From positions 1-64,000 of the forward strand of contig NZ_JASXSH010000008.1 in NCBI RefSeq assembly GCF_030315745.1: a DNA stretch of 64,000 nt. Reading direction: 5' to 3'. The translations under genes and the position numbers were made by a program. Source of the stretch: Gordonia heveisoli (GTDB taxonomy: Bacteria; Actinomycetota; Actinomycetes; Mycobacteriales; Mycobacteriaceae). The notes beneath the pieces are model-generated. The model saw nothing but the letters and a program-made list of their open reading frames with translations. It did no database searches and was not told the origin of the DNA. This document shows positions 54,344 to 64,000 of the stretch, piece after piece (position 1 is the stretch's first letter; every line of letters starts with the position of its first letter).

Positions 54344-55251
54344 CGGCCCTCGAATCCGTTGCGCCAACCGAGGAATCGCTTCTCCAGCAGCCGGACCGCC
54401 AGATCGGTCACCAGCCCGAGGATCGCGTAGACCACCAGGACCAGGAAGATCTGGTCGGTACGGAGGTACTCCTTGGCATCGTTCATCAGGAAACCGAGCC
54501 CCACCGTGGTGGTCTGCATCTCGGCCACCACGAGCACCAGCCATCCGATTCCCAGCGCCTGCCGCAGCCCGACGAAGGTTTGCGGGAGCGCACCGGGCAG
54601 CAGGATGTACCGCAGCATCTCCCAACGTGTGAGATCCAGCGATTCGGCCGCCTCGATCAGCTTCTTGTCGACGTTGCGGATGCCGGCGAAGACGTTGATG
54701 TACATCGGGAAGATCGGGGCGATCGCGATGAGCGCGATCTTGAAGGTGTCGTCGATGCCGAACCAGATGATGAACACCGGGACCAGCGCGACCGCGGGCA
54801 TCATGCGCAGCACCTGGACCGGAGCGTTGATCAGATCTTCTGCCACCCTGATCAATCCGGCCGCCAGACCGAGGAGAAGGCCGGTGGTGAGACCGATGGC
54901 CAGCCCGATCCCGACCCGCCGCGTGGAAGCGGCCAGATGCTCGGCGAGTTCCCCGGTGCGGATCAGCTCCCACCCGGCATCGAGGACCTCCGTCGGTGCC
55001 GGTGTCGTCGGGCCGAGCCAGGAACGAGCACCGAGCTGCCAGATGACGACCACCAGGATCAGCCCGAGTGACCGGCGAAGCAATCGCAGCGAGGTCGCGA
55101 CGACAGCCGAGGAGTCCGGCCGCCGTCGACCGACAGCATGTCCATCCGTCGACGAATGATCAACGGGCACCGTTGCTTTCGGTGCCGACAAGGTGGCGGG
55201 CGCAGGCTTTACCGGTGCGGACGAGCCGTCGGCCCCTAATTGCAAAACCAT
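54340..55251 (-). CDS. sulfonate-type ABC transporter permease
   Basis: 303-residue SsuC/TauC-like membrane subunit with about six helices, first at LGLILVVVIWQLGARSWL near residue 65. The EAA loop reads EAAESLDLTRWEMLRYILLPGALPQTFVGLRQALG near 215. An unusual 55-residue polar N-terminus precedes the first helix. ATG start. First gene of the six-gene operon (permease, ATPase, flavoprotein, ferredoxin, binding protein, LLM enzyme). Confidence 0.9.
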   Translation of the reverse strand: MVLQLGADGSSAPVKPAPATLSAPKATVPVDHSSTDGHAVGRRRPDSSAVVATSLRLLRRSLGLILVVVIWQLGARSWLGPTTPAPTEVLDAGWELIRTGELAEHLAASTRRVGIGLAIGLTTGLLLGLAAGLIRVAEDLINAPVQVLRMMPAVALVPVFIIWFGIDDTFKIALIAIAPIFPMYINVFAGIRNVDKKLIEAAESLDLTRWEMLRYILLPGALPQTFVGLRQALGIGWLVLVVAEMQTTTVGLGFLMNDAKEYLRTDQIFLVLVVYAILGLVTDLAVRLLEKRFLGWRNGFEGR

Positions 55252-55368
55252 CGGGATCTGCTCCGAAGCGCTGAGGGGGAATTCTCCGAACGCCTCGTAG
55301 ACTAGGGTGCCGAACAGCCTTCGCCCAGAGTTGAATTCACGGTGATCCGGAGCGCCTCCGCGGCCGGT

Positions 55369-55785
55369 TCAGATGCCGAAGCACAACCCGTTCGACCCGT
55401 ATCCCTGCCGCACACTGACCTTCGTCATCGGCGACTTCACACCGTTCTGCATCCCGTACAGATACTTCTCACCGATGTAGCGGGGAACCCAGGTGATGGT
55501 GGCCAGCGCACCGTCGGGCAGGTCGCGGCCGACGAAGCGCGGTGGCAGTCCGGGCTTGTATTCATAGAAGGCGACCCACCCCGAGGAATTGACCGCCATG
55601 GTGACCGGGTAGGTGCAGCCGGTGCCGTACACCACCGACGACAGCGGCACCCCGGCGTTGGGTTTACCCGCGGGCGCGGCCTGCGCATCGCCGGCGCCCA
55701 CCATCGCCGTGATCCCGACCATGATCGACGCGGCAGCCGCGACCACCCCGATCCGGCCCCTCGCGTTCAGCTTGTTCGCCACCAT
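55369..55785 (-). CDS. small secreted protein of unknown function
   Basis: 138 residues from ATG 55785. Signal peptide: RGRIGVVAAAASIMVGITAMVGAGDAQAAP, cleaved near residue 36. The mature part is about 100 residues, beta-rich (VVYGTGCTYPVTMAVNSSGWVAFYEYKPG), with two Cys that could form one disulfide. I do not assign a family; short secreted proteins of this kind are common in Gordonia and Mycobacterium relatives. A longer frame to 56523 overlaps the TetR gene and is rejected. Confidence 0.75.
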   Translation of the reverse strand: MVANKLNARGRIGVVAAAASIMVGITAMVGAGDAQAAPAGKPNAGVPLSSVVYGTGCTYPVTMAVNSSGWVAFYEYKPGLPPRFVGRDLPDGALATITWVPRYIGEKYLYGMQNGVKSPMTKVSVRQGYGSNGLCFGI

Positions 55786-55907
55786 CACCCACCCCACCGT
55801 TCGACGTCTGTGACCCGGACCCCATCGTGTCATCTGCGCGCCGCCCGGACCGGCGGTTCGGGCGGACTCCACCGGGCGGCGTCGTCCTCGGCACCGCACC
55901 CGGCCGG

Positions 55908-56510
55908 TCAGTGACTGGGCGCCAGGACCCCGACCACCGCGTTGAGTGCGTCGCGAACCGCTGCGAAGGGACTGACCGACGGCTGGCCGAGCGCCCGCAC
56001 GATAGCCCCATCCTCGACCGCGATCAGCTGGCCCACGTGCGCCGGATCCGACAGGCGCCCGGATTTGTCCAGCACATCGGAATGCCACCTGGCCAACAGT
56101 TGCCATCGGTTGTCGACCACGACGCGCAGCCGCGGGTAGCGCGCCGCCAACGCGATGGTCTCGTACCGGGCGGCGAGTTGCTGTATCGAGACGTCCTCGC
56201 CGACGAACACCTCTGCGAGCGCCCCCGCCGTCGCGGAGTTCCCGCGCCGACGCCGCGGCAGGGCGTCGGTCCGCGCGGCGATCACATCGTCGTCGAATCG
56301 GCAGACGTAGGCGGCAGCCTCGGCCATCAGATCGTCGAGGGAGGCGAAGTAGTAGGTGGTCGAGGCGAGCGGCAGTCCGGCGCGTTCGGCGACGGCACGG
56401 TGGCGGACCGCATCGAACCCGCCTTCGAGCAGCAAGTCGCCGGCGGCCTCGATCAGACGGGACCGCCGACGCGCTCCCTTCGGAGTCGCCGCCGATGTCA
56501 TGCAGTTCAT
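55908..56510 (-). CDS. TetR/AcrR family regulator
   Basis: 200 residues from ATG 56510 (ATG 56501 also possible; the frame extends to 56561 but that covers the inverted repeat). Helix-turn-helix: ARRRSRLIEAAGDLLLEGGFDAVRHRAVAERAGLPLASTTYYFASLDD. C-terminal domain unassigned. An inverted repeat lies just upstream. Neighbouring targets are not obvious. Confidence 0.88.
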   Translation of the reverse strand: MNCMTSAATPKGARRRSRLIEAAGDLLLEGGFDAVRHRAVAERAGLPLASTTYYFASLDDLMAEAAAYVCRFDDDVIAARTDALPRRRRGNSATAGALAEVFVGEDVSIQQLAARYETIALAARYPRLRVVVDNRWQLLARWHSDVLDKSGRLSDPAHVGQLIAVEDGAIVRALGQPSVSPFAAVRDALNAVVGVLAPSH

Positions 56511-56515
56511 GCTGC

Positions 56516-56545
56516 CAAAGCATCTCAAGGTGCCGGGTTGCTTTG
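56516..56545. promoter_or_regulatory. candidate TetR operator
   Basis: CAAAGCA at 56516-56522 and TGCTTTG at 56539-56545, a perfect 7-bp inverted repeat with 16-bp spacing, directly before the TetR start. Probable autoregulatory site. Confidence 0.4.
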
Positions 56546-56690
56546 ACGAAAGCCGCGGCATGCTCGATTGCCGTGCCGTATAACCCCCGCAGGACCGGAT
56601 CGACCAGCGGTTATGGCCGACTGGCCACAGCGTCAGTCGGACGTTGGACGACTATGCGATATCGCTGTGTCGGGCCGCTACCGTGACGAC

Positions 56691-57422
56691 ATGAAGTTCG
56701 ACGGGTTGCATGCTGTCGCCGACTACGCGGCGCTGTACGCCCTCCTCCGCCAGGATTCGCTGGCCACCGTCCTCGACGATGAGCTGGGCGACTATTGCGT
56801 CGAAGCCGACGCCGATCACGCCACGATGACGTTCTCCGCCGAAGGCGGTCAAAGCATCACCACCGCCGCGGATCTGATCGCCATACTCGACGACCACGCG
56901 ATCACCTGGGGGTGGGCGCATCCGGCCGGGCAGCGAGACGGTATCGCGTCGGCGCTGCGCAAGACCGGCTCGGACCTCGGTATCGACGAGCTCACCGACC
57001 CGACGGTCAGTCTGCCTGTCCGCCTCTCCGCCGGCGAGGTCGACCAGTATCTCGATGAGACCGCCGATATCGTCGGGTCGGCCGCGGTACAGAGCACCGG
57101 CGTCAGCCCGTACTACACCGTCCGGCTCGATGACGGCACCCGCCAGGTCTACCTGCTGACCGACTTCAGCCTGCCCGAACCGTCCTTCGCCGACTTCGCC
57201 ACCAAGATGCCCGGCGTCATGAACGCCATCGCCGTCAACGACCACCGGGTCGCGGTGCATGGGATGGCCGCCCGGCTGGGCTGGCACATCTCCTGGCGGT
57301 CGGCCGACGACATCGGCCGGTCCCCGACCTGCGAGCTGACCGACGGCACCTCACGCGCCCACATCGACTTCGACCGCAAGGGTCGCCCGCGCGGCTATCG
57401 CTGCGAACTCATCGCCTCCTGA
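56691..57422 (+). CDS. DUF6882-like cytoplasmic protein
   Basis: 243 residues from ATG 56691; the frame opens at 56568 but the earlier part looks non-coding. No signal or membrane segment. It has ITWGWAHPAGQRDGIASAL, a WxW-type motif seen in DUF6882 proteins, and ends RAHIDFDRKGRPRGYRCELIAS. Family assignment is from memory of motif shape and tentative; function unknown. Confidence 0.65.
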   Translation: MKFDGLHAVADYAALYALLRQDSLATVLDDELGDYCVEADADHATMTFSAEGGQSITTAADLIAILDDHAITWGWAHPAGQRDGIASALRKTGSDLGIDELTDPTVSLPVRLSAGEVDQYLDETADIVGSAAVQSTGVSPYYTVRLDDGTRQVYLLTDFSLPEPSFADFATKMPGVMNAIAVNDHRVAVHGMAARLGWHISWRSADDIGRSPTCELTDGTSRAHIDFDRKGRPRGYRCELIAS

Positions 57423-57495
57423 GACCCGGTCCCGCCGGTCGAGAGCAGGCGACGGATCTTGTTTCCCCGATGCTTGACACATCCAGGCCGACCAG

Positions 57496-57511
57496 ATACC
57501 CCCTGGGGTAT
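57496..57511. promoter_or_regulatory. CsoR/CstR-family operator
   Basis: ATACCCC-CT-GGGGTAT, perfect 7-bp arms around two bases. AT-flanked C/G tracts are the known operator form of CsoR/FrmR-family repressors. A TATACT at 57509-57514 overlaps it as a likely -10 element. It lies 40 bp before the repressor start, giving autoregulation. Confidence 0.75.
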
Positions 57512-57525
57512 ACTGGCGGAGGTAG

Positions 57526-57828
<303 letters not shown>

Positions 57829-57873
57829 CCGCACCACCGGGCACACACATCCGACCCGACCAGGAGTAAAGAC

Positions 57874-58272
57874 ATGGAACTCGGCTACACCACCCGCCTG
57901 CAGACCACCTTCGACGATGCGGTCGCCCGCACCCGAGCAGCCCTCGGCGAGCAGGGTTTCGGGGTTCTCACCGAGATCGACGTGACGACCACCCTGAAGA
58001 ACAAACTCGACGCCGATATCGAGAACTACCTCATCCTCGGCGCCTGCAATCCGGCGCTGGCCTACCGAGCCCTCGGCGTCGACCGCCAGATCGGCCTGTT
58101 GCTGCCGTGCAACGTCATCGTCCGTGACGACACCGCGACATCGGGCAGCGTCGTCGTCGAGGCGATGAATCCCGACATCATGGTCGCCGTCACCGACGCG
58201 CCCGGTCTGCGCGATGTCGCCGCCGACGCGGCGACCAAACTGCGTGCCGCGATCGCCGCATTGGGCGCCTGA
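57874..58272 (+). CDS. DUF302 protein
   Basis: 132-residue cytoplasmic protein of the DUF302 family: TTFDDAVARTRAALGEQGFGVLTEIDV, LKNKLDADIENYLILGACNPALAYRAL and IGLLLPCNVIVRDD, with conserved Cys in GACNP and LPCN. ATG with AGGAG upstream (57861-57865). Probably co-transcribed with the CsoR/CstR-family gene and controlled by its operator. Function of DUF302 is unsettled; the pairing suggests metal or sulfur stress. Confidence 0.88.
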   Translation: MELGYTTRLQTTFDDAVARTRAALGEQGFGVLTEIDVTTTLKNKLDADIENYLILGACNPALAYRALGVDRQIGLLLPCNVIVRDDTATSGSVVVEAMNPDIMVAVTDAPGLRDVAADAATKLRAAIAALGA

Positions 58273-58364
58273 GACCGTCAGCCCGCGCCGGTGTCGGCCG
58301 TCCGGGCAGGGCCGAGGGGTTCGTTTCGCTTCGACCGCGTGCCGCGCAGTACCCTATTGACTCG

Positions 58365-59321
58365 ATGAGCGTTGAGCCGACGAGCGCCGCACCCACCGGC
58401 AATGAACCCGATCCCGAGCACACCCCTGCCCGGGTCTCGCGGCGTGCCGTGCTGGCCGGCGGCGCGGCGGCCGCGATGCTCGGACTCGCGGCCTGCGCCG
58501 AGTCCTCGTCGGCCACCGAGGTCGAGCCGCGCAAGCTGGAGAACTCCGCCGACGACGAACTCCCGCCGGAAACCACGCCGCCGCAGATCAGCGCGGGCCC
58601 GCCGCTGGTCACCGGCAGCTTCGTCAGCCAGCGCATGATGGGCCGGCCGACGCGGTGGGCCGTGGTGCGCCCCAATGGGGTCACCGGCCGCCTGCCCGTG
58701 GTCGTCGTCCTCCACGCCCTCAACACCAACGAGAAGTCGATCTTCACCTCGAAGCTCGATATCCAGGCCGTGCTCCAGGACTACGTCGACGCCGGAAACG
58801 CACCCTTCGCCATCGCCTGCGCCGACGGTGCCCGCAACTACTATCACCGTCGCACCGACGGCACCGACGCCGGTGCGATGGTGCTCGACGAATTTCTGCC
58901 GATGCTCGCCTCCAACCCCGAGCTGGACCTGTCCACCGATCGGATCGGACTGTTCGGCTGGTCGATGGGCGGCTACGGCGCGCTCCGGCTGGCCACCATG
59001 CTCGGTGCGCCGCGCGTGGCCGCCGTCGCGGTCAGTTCGCCTGCGCTGTGGGCGGATCCGCGCAACTTCCCGCCCCGCGCCTTCGACGGCCTCGGCGATT
59101 ACCAGGCCAATTCGCTGTTCGGTACCCAGGGCGATTTCGGGCCCATCCCGCTGCTGATCAACATCGGATCCAGCGATCAGTTCTACACCTACACCCGGCA
59201 GTGGGCGGCCGGACTTCATCCGCCCGCGGCCTTCGGCACCGCGCCCGGCGGACACACCAACCGCTACTGGCGCAGTGTGCTGCCCGAGCAGATCGAATTC
59301 CTCGGCCGCAACCTGGCGTGA
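58365..59321 (+). CDS. lipoprotein esterase, alpha/beta hydrolase
   Basis: 318 residues. Export signal: SRRAVLAGGAAAAMLGLAAC, a twin-arginine motif (weak consensus) followed by a lipobox with Cys near 45. Catalytic domain of esterase D/tannase-like type: VVVLHALNTNEKSIF near 115, nucleophile motif LFGWSMGGYGALRLA near 205 and likely His in GGHTNRYWRSVLPEQIEF at the C-terminus. Substrate unknown. Convergent with purD. Confidence 0.85.
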   Translation: MSVEPTSAAPTGNEPDPEHTPARVSRRAVLAGGAAAAMLGLAACAESSSATEVEPRKLENSADDELPPETTPPQISAGPPLVTGSFVSQRMMGRPTRWAVVRPNGVTGRLPVVVVLHALNTNEKSIFTSKLDIQAVLQDYVDAGNAPFAIACADGARNYYHRRTDGTDAGAMVLDEFLPMLASNPELDLSTDRIGLFGWSMGGYGALRLATMLGAPRVAAVAVSSPALWADPRNFPPRAFDGLGDYQANSLFGTQGDFGPIPLLINIGSSDQFYTYTRQWAAGLHPPAAFGTAPGGHTNRYWRSVLPEQIEFLGRNLA

Positions 59322-59350
59322 CCCGCGCCGAGGATTCGTGACGCCGCGGG
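59322..59350. terminator. candidate convergent terminator
   Basis: CCCGCG at 59322-59327 and CGCGGG at 59345-59350, a 6-bp stem with 17-nt loop between the esterase and purD stops. Weak; no T tract. Confidence 0.3.
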
Positions 59351-59351
59351 C

Positions 59352-60605
59352 TCAGAGACTGATGCGCCCTTCGAGGGCGGCCTTACCGATGTCGGTACGG
59401 AAATGCGATCCCGGCAGCTTGATGCCCGCGATGCGGTCGTAGGCCTGCGCACGCGCGGCCGCCAGATCCACACCGGTGCCGACCACGGCCAGCACCCGGC
59501 CACCCGAGGACAGCACCGTTCCGTCGGCGTCGAGTTTGGTGCCCGCGTGTAGCACGCCGTCGGCGTCGGCGCCGACGATCGCATCCCCGGTGCGCGGGGT
59601 ACCCGGGTAGTTCTCCGCCGCGACCACGACGGTGACCGCCGCGCCGTCCGCCCATTCCAGCGGTGGCAGCTGGTCGAGAGTGCCGGTCGCAGTGGCGTTG
59701 AGTGCCTGCCCCAGAGGCGATTTCAGCAATGCAAGCACCGCCTGCGTCTCCGGGTCCCCGAAGCGGCAGTTGAACTCGACGACGGCCGGACCGTCCTTGC
59801 CGATCGCCAGTCCGGCGTAGAGCAGACCGGAGAACGGGGTCCCCCGCTTCGCGAGTTCGGCGGCCACCGGCTTGACGACGTCGTCGATGATCTGCGCGGT
59901 GACGGTGTCGGGTAGCCACGGCAGCGGGGTGTAGGCACCCATGCCACCGGTGTTGGGTCCGGTGTCATTGTCGCCGACACGCTTATGGTCCTGGGCCGGG
60001 ATCAGCGGAACCACGGTCTCGCCGTCGACGAAGGAGAACAGGGACACCTCGGGGCCGTCGAGGAAGCTCTCCAGCAGCACTGGATGTCCGGTCTCCAGCA
60101 GTTCGGCGGCATGGTCGCGGGCGGCGGCCCGATCGGCTGTCACCACCACGCCCTTACCGGCGGCCAGACCGTCGTCCTTGACCACCCAGGTCGGCCCGAA
60201 CCGATCCAGCGCGGCATCGAGTTGTGCCGGGTTGTCGACGATCTCGCTGTGCGCGGTCCGCACCCCTGCCGCCGCCATCACGTCCTTGGCGAATGCTTTG
60301 GAACCCTCGATCTGCGCCGCCTGCGCACCCGGACCGAAGGTCGCGATGCCGGCCTCGCGCAGTGCGTCCGCGACGCCGAGGACCAGCGGCACCTCGGGGC
60401 CGATGACGACGAGGTCGGCGGCGACCTGCTGCGCCAGCGCGACCACTGCCGGGGCCGAGGCGACGTCGACCGCATGGTTGGTGGCCAGCGACGCCGTACC
60501 GGCGTTGCCAGGGGCGACGTGCAGATCGGTGACCGAGGGGTCCTTGGCAAGTCCGATGAGCAGGGCATGTTCGCGGCCGCCCGAGCCGATCACGAGTACG
60601 CGCAC
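59352..60605 (-). CDS. purD: phosphoribosylamine-glycine ligase
   Basis: Second step of purine synthesis (PRA + Gly + ATP to GAR). From GTG 60605 it starts [19 protein letters not shown], the canonical N-terminus; GTG 60611 would add two residues. ATP-grasp parts: [35 protein letters not shown]-less [19 protein letters not shown], and [17 protein letters not shown]. About 417 residues, normal length. Last gene of a minus-strand run with the LtrA-family gene 58 bp upstream. Confidence 0.96.
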   Translation of the reverse strand: MRVLVIGSGGREHALLIGLAKDPSVTDLHVAPGNAGTASLATNHAVDVASAPAVVALAQQVAADLVVIGPEVPLVLGVADALREAGIATFGPGAQAAQIEGSKAFAKDVMAAAGVRTAHSEIVDNPAQLDAALDRFGPTWVVKDDGLAAGKGVVVTADRAAARDHAAELLETGHPVLLESFLDGPEVSLFSFVDGETVVPLIPAQDHKRVGDNDTGPNTGGMGAYTPLPWLPDTVTAQIIDDVVKPVAAELAKRGTPFSGLLYAGLAIGKDGPAVVEFNCRFGDPETQAVLALLKSPLGQALNATATGTLDQLPPLEWADGAAVTVVVAAENYPGTPRTGDAIVGADADGVLHAGTKLDADGTVLSSGGRVLAVVGTGVDLAAARAQAYDRIAGIKLPGSHFRTDIGKAALEGRISL

Positions 60606-60663
60606 GAGCACGACTCTATCGTGATGAACTTCGGTACGACGCGGGCGGCGACCCCGTATGGCC

Positions 60664-61899
60664 CTACATCGCTGACGCGAGGGCCTGCGCCCGGCGCTGC
60701 ACCCCGAATATTTCGTCGATCACCACCATCGCCACCGGCGCCAGCGCCGCGATCGCCACCCCGACCATCACCGAGATACCGGCCGCGGTGAGCCATACCG
60801 CGAGGCCGAGGATGGCCACCACGGTGCCGCCGAGCAGCACACTCAGCGGGTCGAAGGGCAGCAGATAGTCGTACATCGCCAAGAGACTCAGACAGTAGAT
60901 GCCCAGCGGGATCGCGACCGTCGCGACGACGGTGGCCTCCCCGATATGGGCATGGTGTTCGAGGTAGACGGCAGCCACATGCAGCCCCGCCCCCACCGAA
61001 GCGGCGGCCATGAAGATCACGATGTGCCCGTAGCCCCACGGGAAGCATTTCTCCCGGTGGTGGTGCAGCGCGTCGCCGACCGGTACGACGAAGTACGCCC
61101 ACCACATCGCATAGGTCACCCCCATCGCGGAGAAGCCAAGCACGATGGTGTCGCTGGACCAGCCGTGTTCGGAGATGAGCACGCCGAGCACGGTAACCGT
61201 GCCCACGATCCCTTCACCGAGGGTGATGATGGTCAGCAGCGCATAGCGTTCGGCGATGTGGTGGGGATGCCACGGGGTGGGTCCGCCCGACCGGGTCTCC
61301 CCCAGCAACGGACCGAGCAACTCGATACCGGCACCGACCGCCATTGCGATCAGGGTCGGCGCGATCGACATGTCCAGGACCACGATCGTGATCCAGACCA
61401 CCTGGGCGAGCAAGGTCATCCCGGCGTAGATCAGGCAGGCCTGCCGATGTCGTTCGCTTTGCCGGGCGGCCCGCAACCACTGGGCCACCATGCCCACGCG
61501 CATCACGACGTAACCGATCACCATGATCCGGTTGTCGACGTGTTCGTGGGCGTCGAGTGAGGTGAACACATCCGGGATGCCGACCGCGATGATCGCGACA
61601 CCGATCATCTGCACGAGGGTGACGATCCGGAAGAACCAGTCATCGGTGTCGAAGGCCGACGCGAACCACGCGAAGTTGATCCACGCCCAGATCGCCGAGA
61701 AGGTGCACACCAGGAACCCGACGATGGCGGTGAAGTAATGCCCGTCGGCCAGATACTTGGTGAGCTGGGTGCCCGCGATGGAGAATGCGACGACGAAGAC
61801 GAGGTCGTAGAACAGTTCCATATTGGTCGCGACCCGCCCCGACTCGTGCGGGTCGCGACCGGTCATCGGCGTGAGCCGATGCCCAAGTGAATGCGTCAT
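60664..61899 (-). CDS. LtrA-family membrane protein
   Basis: 411 residues from ATG 61899. Low-temperature-requirement A family: [28 protein letters not shown] near residue 25, [27 protein letters not shown] and [19 protein letters not shown]. About 12 membrane segments. Inner-membrane protein of unknown activity, despite the name. An ATG further in ([11 protein letters not shown]) is an alternative start. Confidence 0.87.
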   Translation of the reverse strand: MTHSLGHRLTPMTGRDPHESGRVATNMELFYDLVFVVAFSIAGTQLTKYLADGHYFTAIVGFLVCTFSAIWAWINFAWFASAFDTDDWFFRIVTLVQMIGVAIIAVGIPDVFTSLDAHEHVDNRIMVIGYVVMRVGMVAQWLRAARQSERHRQACLIYAGMTLLAQVVWITIVVLDMSIAPTLIAMAVGAGIELLGPLLGETRSGGPTPWHPHHIAERYALLTIITLGEGIVGTVTVLGVLISEHGWSSDTIVLGFSAMGVTYAMWWAYFVVPVGDALHHHREKCFPWGYGHIVIFMAAASVGAGLHVAAVYLEHHAHIGEATVVATVAIPLGIYCLSLLAMYDYLLPFDPLSVLLGGTVVAILGLAVWLTAAGISVMVGVAIAALAPVAMVVIDEIFGVQRRAQALASAM

Positions 61900-61978
61900 G
61901 GGCGTCACGGTAACCCGGTGACGTCGCAATCGCGCGGATTGTCACCGCCGCCGAGCCGGTCGCCCCCCGGCGCCACAC

Positions 61979-63436
61979 TCAGCTGTCGGCGGCCTTCTCG
62001 ACGCCGATCTTGATGCGCGACCCGATGTCGGGGTCCACCCGGTGCCAGTACTCGAAGGCCCGTTCCAGCACCGGCGCCGACACCCCGTCGAGCAGATGGC
62101 CGACCACATTGTCGACGAAACGTTCCCGGGCCGCCTCGTCGAAGACCTCACGGACCAGCGTGCCCGGCTGTGTCCAGTCGTCGTCCGCAGGATGGTCGAC
62201 GTAGGCGCTGCGCACGATGTCCCCGTCCGCGGCCCACTGAGGCTCGGCCTGACCTGCGAAGGTCGCCGACGGACCGCCCTTCGAATTCGGCGCGTACACC
62301 GGGTCGCGTACCGGCTTGATACGCATCGCCCCGTCCTTAGAGTAACTGCGCACCTCGTTGCGCGGCGTGTTCACCGGGATCTGTTTGTAGTTCGCGCCGA
62401 GTCGCGCACGATGCGCGTCGGCATAGGCGAATACGCGGCCCAGCAGCATCCGATCCGGGCTGAATCCGATGCCTGGCACCACGTTGTTGGGTTCGAAGGC
62501 AAGTTGCTCGATCTGTGCGTGATTGTCGGTCGGGTTGGTGTGCAACGTCATTCGTCCGACCTCGCGCAATGGATAGTCACCATGCGGCCACACCTTGGTC
62601 AGATCGAACGGATTGAATCGGTAGGAGGTCGCATCGTCGAAGGGCATCAGCTGCACCTTGAGGGTCCAGCTCGGCCGGCCACCGGCGGCGATGTTCTCGA
62701 ACAGATCCCGGGTGTGGAAATCGGTATCCACCGACGCCATCTGATCGGCTTCGTGTTGAGTGAAGCATTCGACACCCTGGTCGGAGATGAAGTGGTATTT
62801 GACCCAATGCTTCACCCCCTGAGCGTTGACCCAGAGATAGGTGTGCGAGCTGTACCCGTTCATGTGACGCCACGTCTTCGGGATGCCCCGATCACCCATC
62901 AGCCAGGTGACCTGATGGGCGGATTCGGGTGACAGCGTCCAGAAGTCCCACTGCATGTCGTGGTCGCGGAGATTGTTGTCGGCGCGCCTCTTCTGGGACC
63001 GGATGAAGTGCTGAAACTTCAACGGATCCTTGATGAAGAAGACCGGCGTGTTGTTGCCGACCATGTCGTAGATACCCTCGTCGGTATAGAACTTCAGCGC
63101 GAAGCCCCGCGGATCGCGCCAGGTGTCGGGACTGCCGCGCTCACCGGCCACCGTCGAGAAGCGCGCCGCCATATCGGTTTTCACCCCCGGCTGGAAGAGC
63201 TGGGCGCAGGTGTATGCGCTGACGTCCTCGGTGGTCTCGAAGGTTCCGAAAGCCCCGCTGCCTTTCGCGTGCGGCTGGCGTTCGGGGATACGTTCACGGT
63301 TGAACTGGGCCATCTGCTCGATCAGATAGTGGTCGTGCAGCACGATCGGCCCGCCCGCGCCGACGGTCAGCGAGTGTTCGTCGCTGCCCGCCGGCGCTCC
63401 CGAGTCTCGTGTCGTGTACAGATTCTCGTCGGTCAT
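61979..63436 (-). CDS. haem catalase, small-subunit type
   Basis: 485-residue clade-3-like catalase that breaks down H2O2. Distal His56 in [14 protein letters not shown], distal Asn in [14 protein letters not shown] near 128, proximal haem Tyr in [19 protein letters not shown] near 340. Start at ATG 63436 with GGGAGG 5-6 bp upstream; an open frame to 63520 lacks a site. Downstream of the NTF2-like gene, gap 110 bp. Control not evident; no FurA gene is adjacent. Confidence 0.95.
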   Translation of the reverse strand: MTDENLYTTRDSGAPAGSDEHSLTVGAGGPIVLHDHYLIEQMAQFNRERIPERQPHAKGSGAFGTFETTEDVSAYTCAQLFQPGVKTDMAARFSTVAGERGSPDTWRDPRGFALKFYTDEGIYDMVGNNTPVFFIKDPLKFQHFIRSQKRRADNNLRDHDMQWDFWTLSPESAHQVTWLMGDRGIPKTWRHMNGYSSHTYLWVNAQGVKHWVKYHFISDQGVECFTQHEADQMASVDTDFHTRDLFENIAAGGRPSWTLKVQLMPFDDATSYRFNPFDLTKVWPHGDYPLREVGRMTLHTNPTDNHAQIEQLAFEPNNVVPGIGFSPDRMLLGRVFAYADAHRARLGANYKQIPVNTPRNEVRSYSKDGAMRIKPVRDPVYAPNSKGGPSATFAGQAEPQWAADGDIVRSAYVDHPADDDWTQPGTLVREVFDEAARERFVDNVVGHLLDGVSAPVLERAFEYWHRVDPDIGSRIKIGVEKAADS

Positions 63437-63546
63437 GCTCGCCTCCCAGCCCAGGTGGGCCCGCGTGGATCGGTCAGGTCCCTGGGGGCGTACCCAGAAC
63501 CGCTCCGGCGCACACATCACCGCCGACCATCGGCGACACCTGGCAC

Positions 63547-63960
63547 TCAGTCGGCGACGAACGCCTCCGCGATCGCGTGGCTGTCCTCGTACATGTGGTA
63601 GCGGACGATCCGCCCGTCATCGACGCCGAAGTGGAGGGCGTAGGCGTTGTCGAAGGTCTTTCCGGTGGCCCGCACCCCGAAGACCGCCCGAGCGAAGACG
63701 ACCACGTCGCCCGCGTCCGCCACCCGCCCGGTCACCTCGAACAACTCGGGCGGCGTCAGCACCTTCCCCAAAACGTCGAAGAACTCACCGATCTCGGCAC
63801 GGCCGGAACGAGTCCCGGACCAGGGCACGGTGTCGGCGCCGTTCACCCGGAAATCGGCATCGTCGGCGAACAGATCGAGTAGCGCGTCGGTGTCCCCGGC
63901 ACCGAAGTTGGCAAAGAACGAATCCACGACCTCAGTGGCCGGGGTGGTGTGCTCAGACAT
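63547..63960 (-). CDS. SnoaL/NTF2-like protein
   Basis: 137-residue cone-shaped NTF2-fold protein: [29 protein letters not shown] at the start, [11 protein letters not shown], and [27 protein letters not shown] at the end, the usual ketosteroid isomerase-like layout. Substrate unknown. ATG start with GGAAGGAACC-like ribosome site upstream. Upstream of catalase on the same strand. Confidence 0.87.
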   Translation of the reverse strand: MSEHTTPATEVVDSFFANFGAGDTDALLDLFADDADFRVNGADTVPWSGTRSGRAEIGEFFDVLGKVLTPPELFEVTGRVADAGDVVVFARAVFGVRATGKTFDNAYALHFGVDDGRIVRYHMYEDSHAIAEAFVAD

Positions 63961-64000
63961 GTTCTGGTTCCTTCCATTCTTGGGTCACTTCTGGGTGGGT

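Noticed and set aside
57474-57479. TTGACA as -35 element of the CsoR/CstR-family gene
   Set aside because: Perfect hexamer, but 29 bp from the TATACT -10 candidate, too far for a standard sigma-A promoter.

Overview
The window is GC-rich actinobacterial chromosome, most likely from the order Mycobacteriales (Gordonia-like; this is inference from gene content and composition, not a proven placement). Pointers are a ClpC ATPase, an antigen-85-type serine esterase, DtxR/IdeR-type iron boxes, rhodococcal/mycobacterial-style NRPS modules, dense ATGA/GTGA gene overlaps and many GTG/TTG starts. No rRNA, tRNA, CRISPR array, transposase or integrase was seen. The first ~75 bases are an almost pure C run, probably a sequence or assembly artefact.

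Layout. 0.1-2.7 kb: clpC. 3.0-9.9 kb: a TetR regulator divergent from an alpha/beta hydrolase, a sigma factor translationally coupled to a triple-VOC protein, an NmrA/QorB-like reductase, a membrane-anchored beta-propeller protein and a secreted lytic transglycosylase preceded by three hexamers at 11-bp spacing (MtrA-like). 9.9-12.8 kb (minus): M18 aminopeptidase, purQ, purS, glutathione peroxidase. 

12.9-41.9 kb: a large iron-box-controlled NRPS locus. One 5895-residue NRPS (C-A-T repeated five times plus a terminal C) is coupled to a GT2 glycosyltransferase and divergent from a DrrA/DrrB/DrrC-type ABC exporter. Two more GT2 genes, an A-T-TE protein and a secreted esterase form a second minus-strand operon. 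The lone terminal C of the big enzyme and the A-T-TE protein together look like one split sixth module with release function. Iron boxes lie in front of the NRPS and exporter, the esterase operon and a secreted protein of unknown function. The simplest reading is a siderophore-like, possibly acylated and glycosylated hexapeptide system; I cannot match it to a characterised locus.

42.0-44.2 kb: MarR regulator and DHA2-type MFS exporter. 44.4-49.3 kb: oligopeptidase B and purC (overlapping), a SelW-like protein, purB. 49.3-55.3 kb: a six-gene minus-strand sulfur operon (Ssu-type ABC transporter, AprA-like flavoprotein, double [4Fe-4S] ferredoxin, LLM flavin monooxygenase). 55.4-59.3 kb: small secreted protein, TetR regulator, DUF6882-like protein, a CsoR/CstR-family repressor with its palindromic operator and a DUF302 protein, and a lipoprotein esterase. 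59.4-64 kb (minus): purD, LtrA-family membrane protein, catalase, NTF2-like protein. Purine genes (purS, purQ, purC, purB, purD) are scattered across the window rather than clustered.
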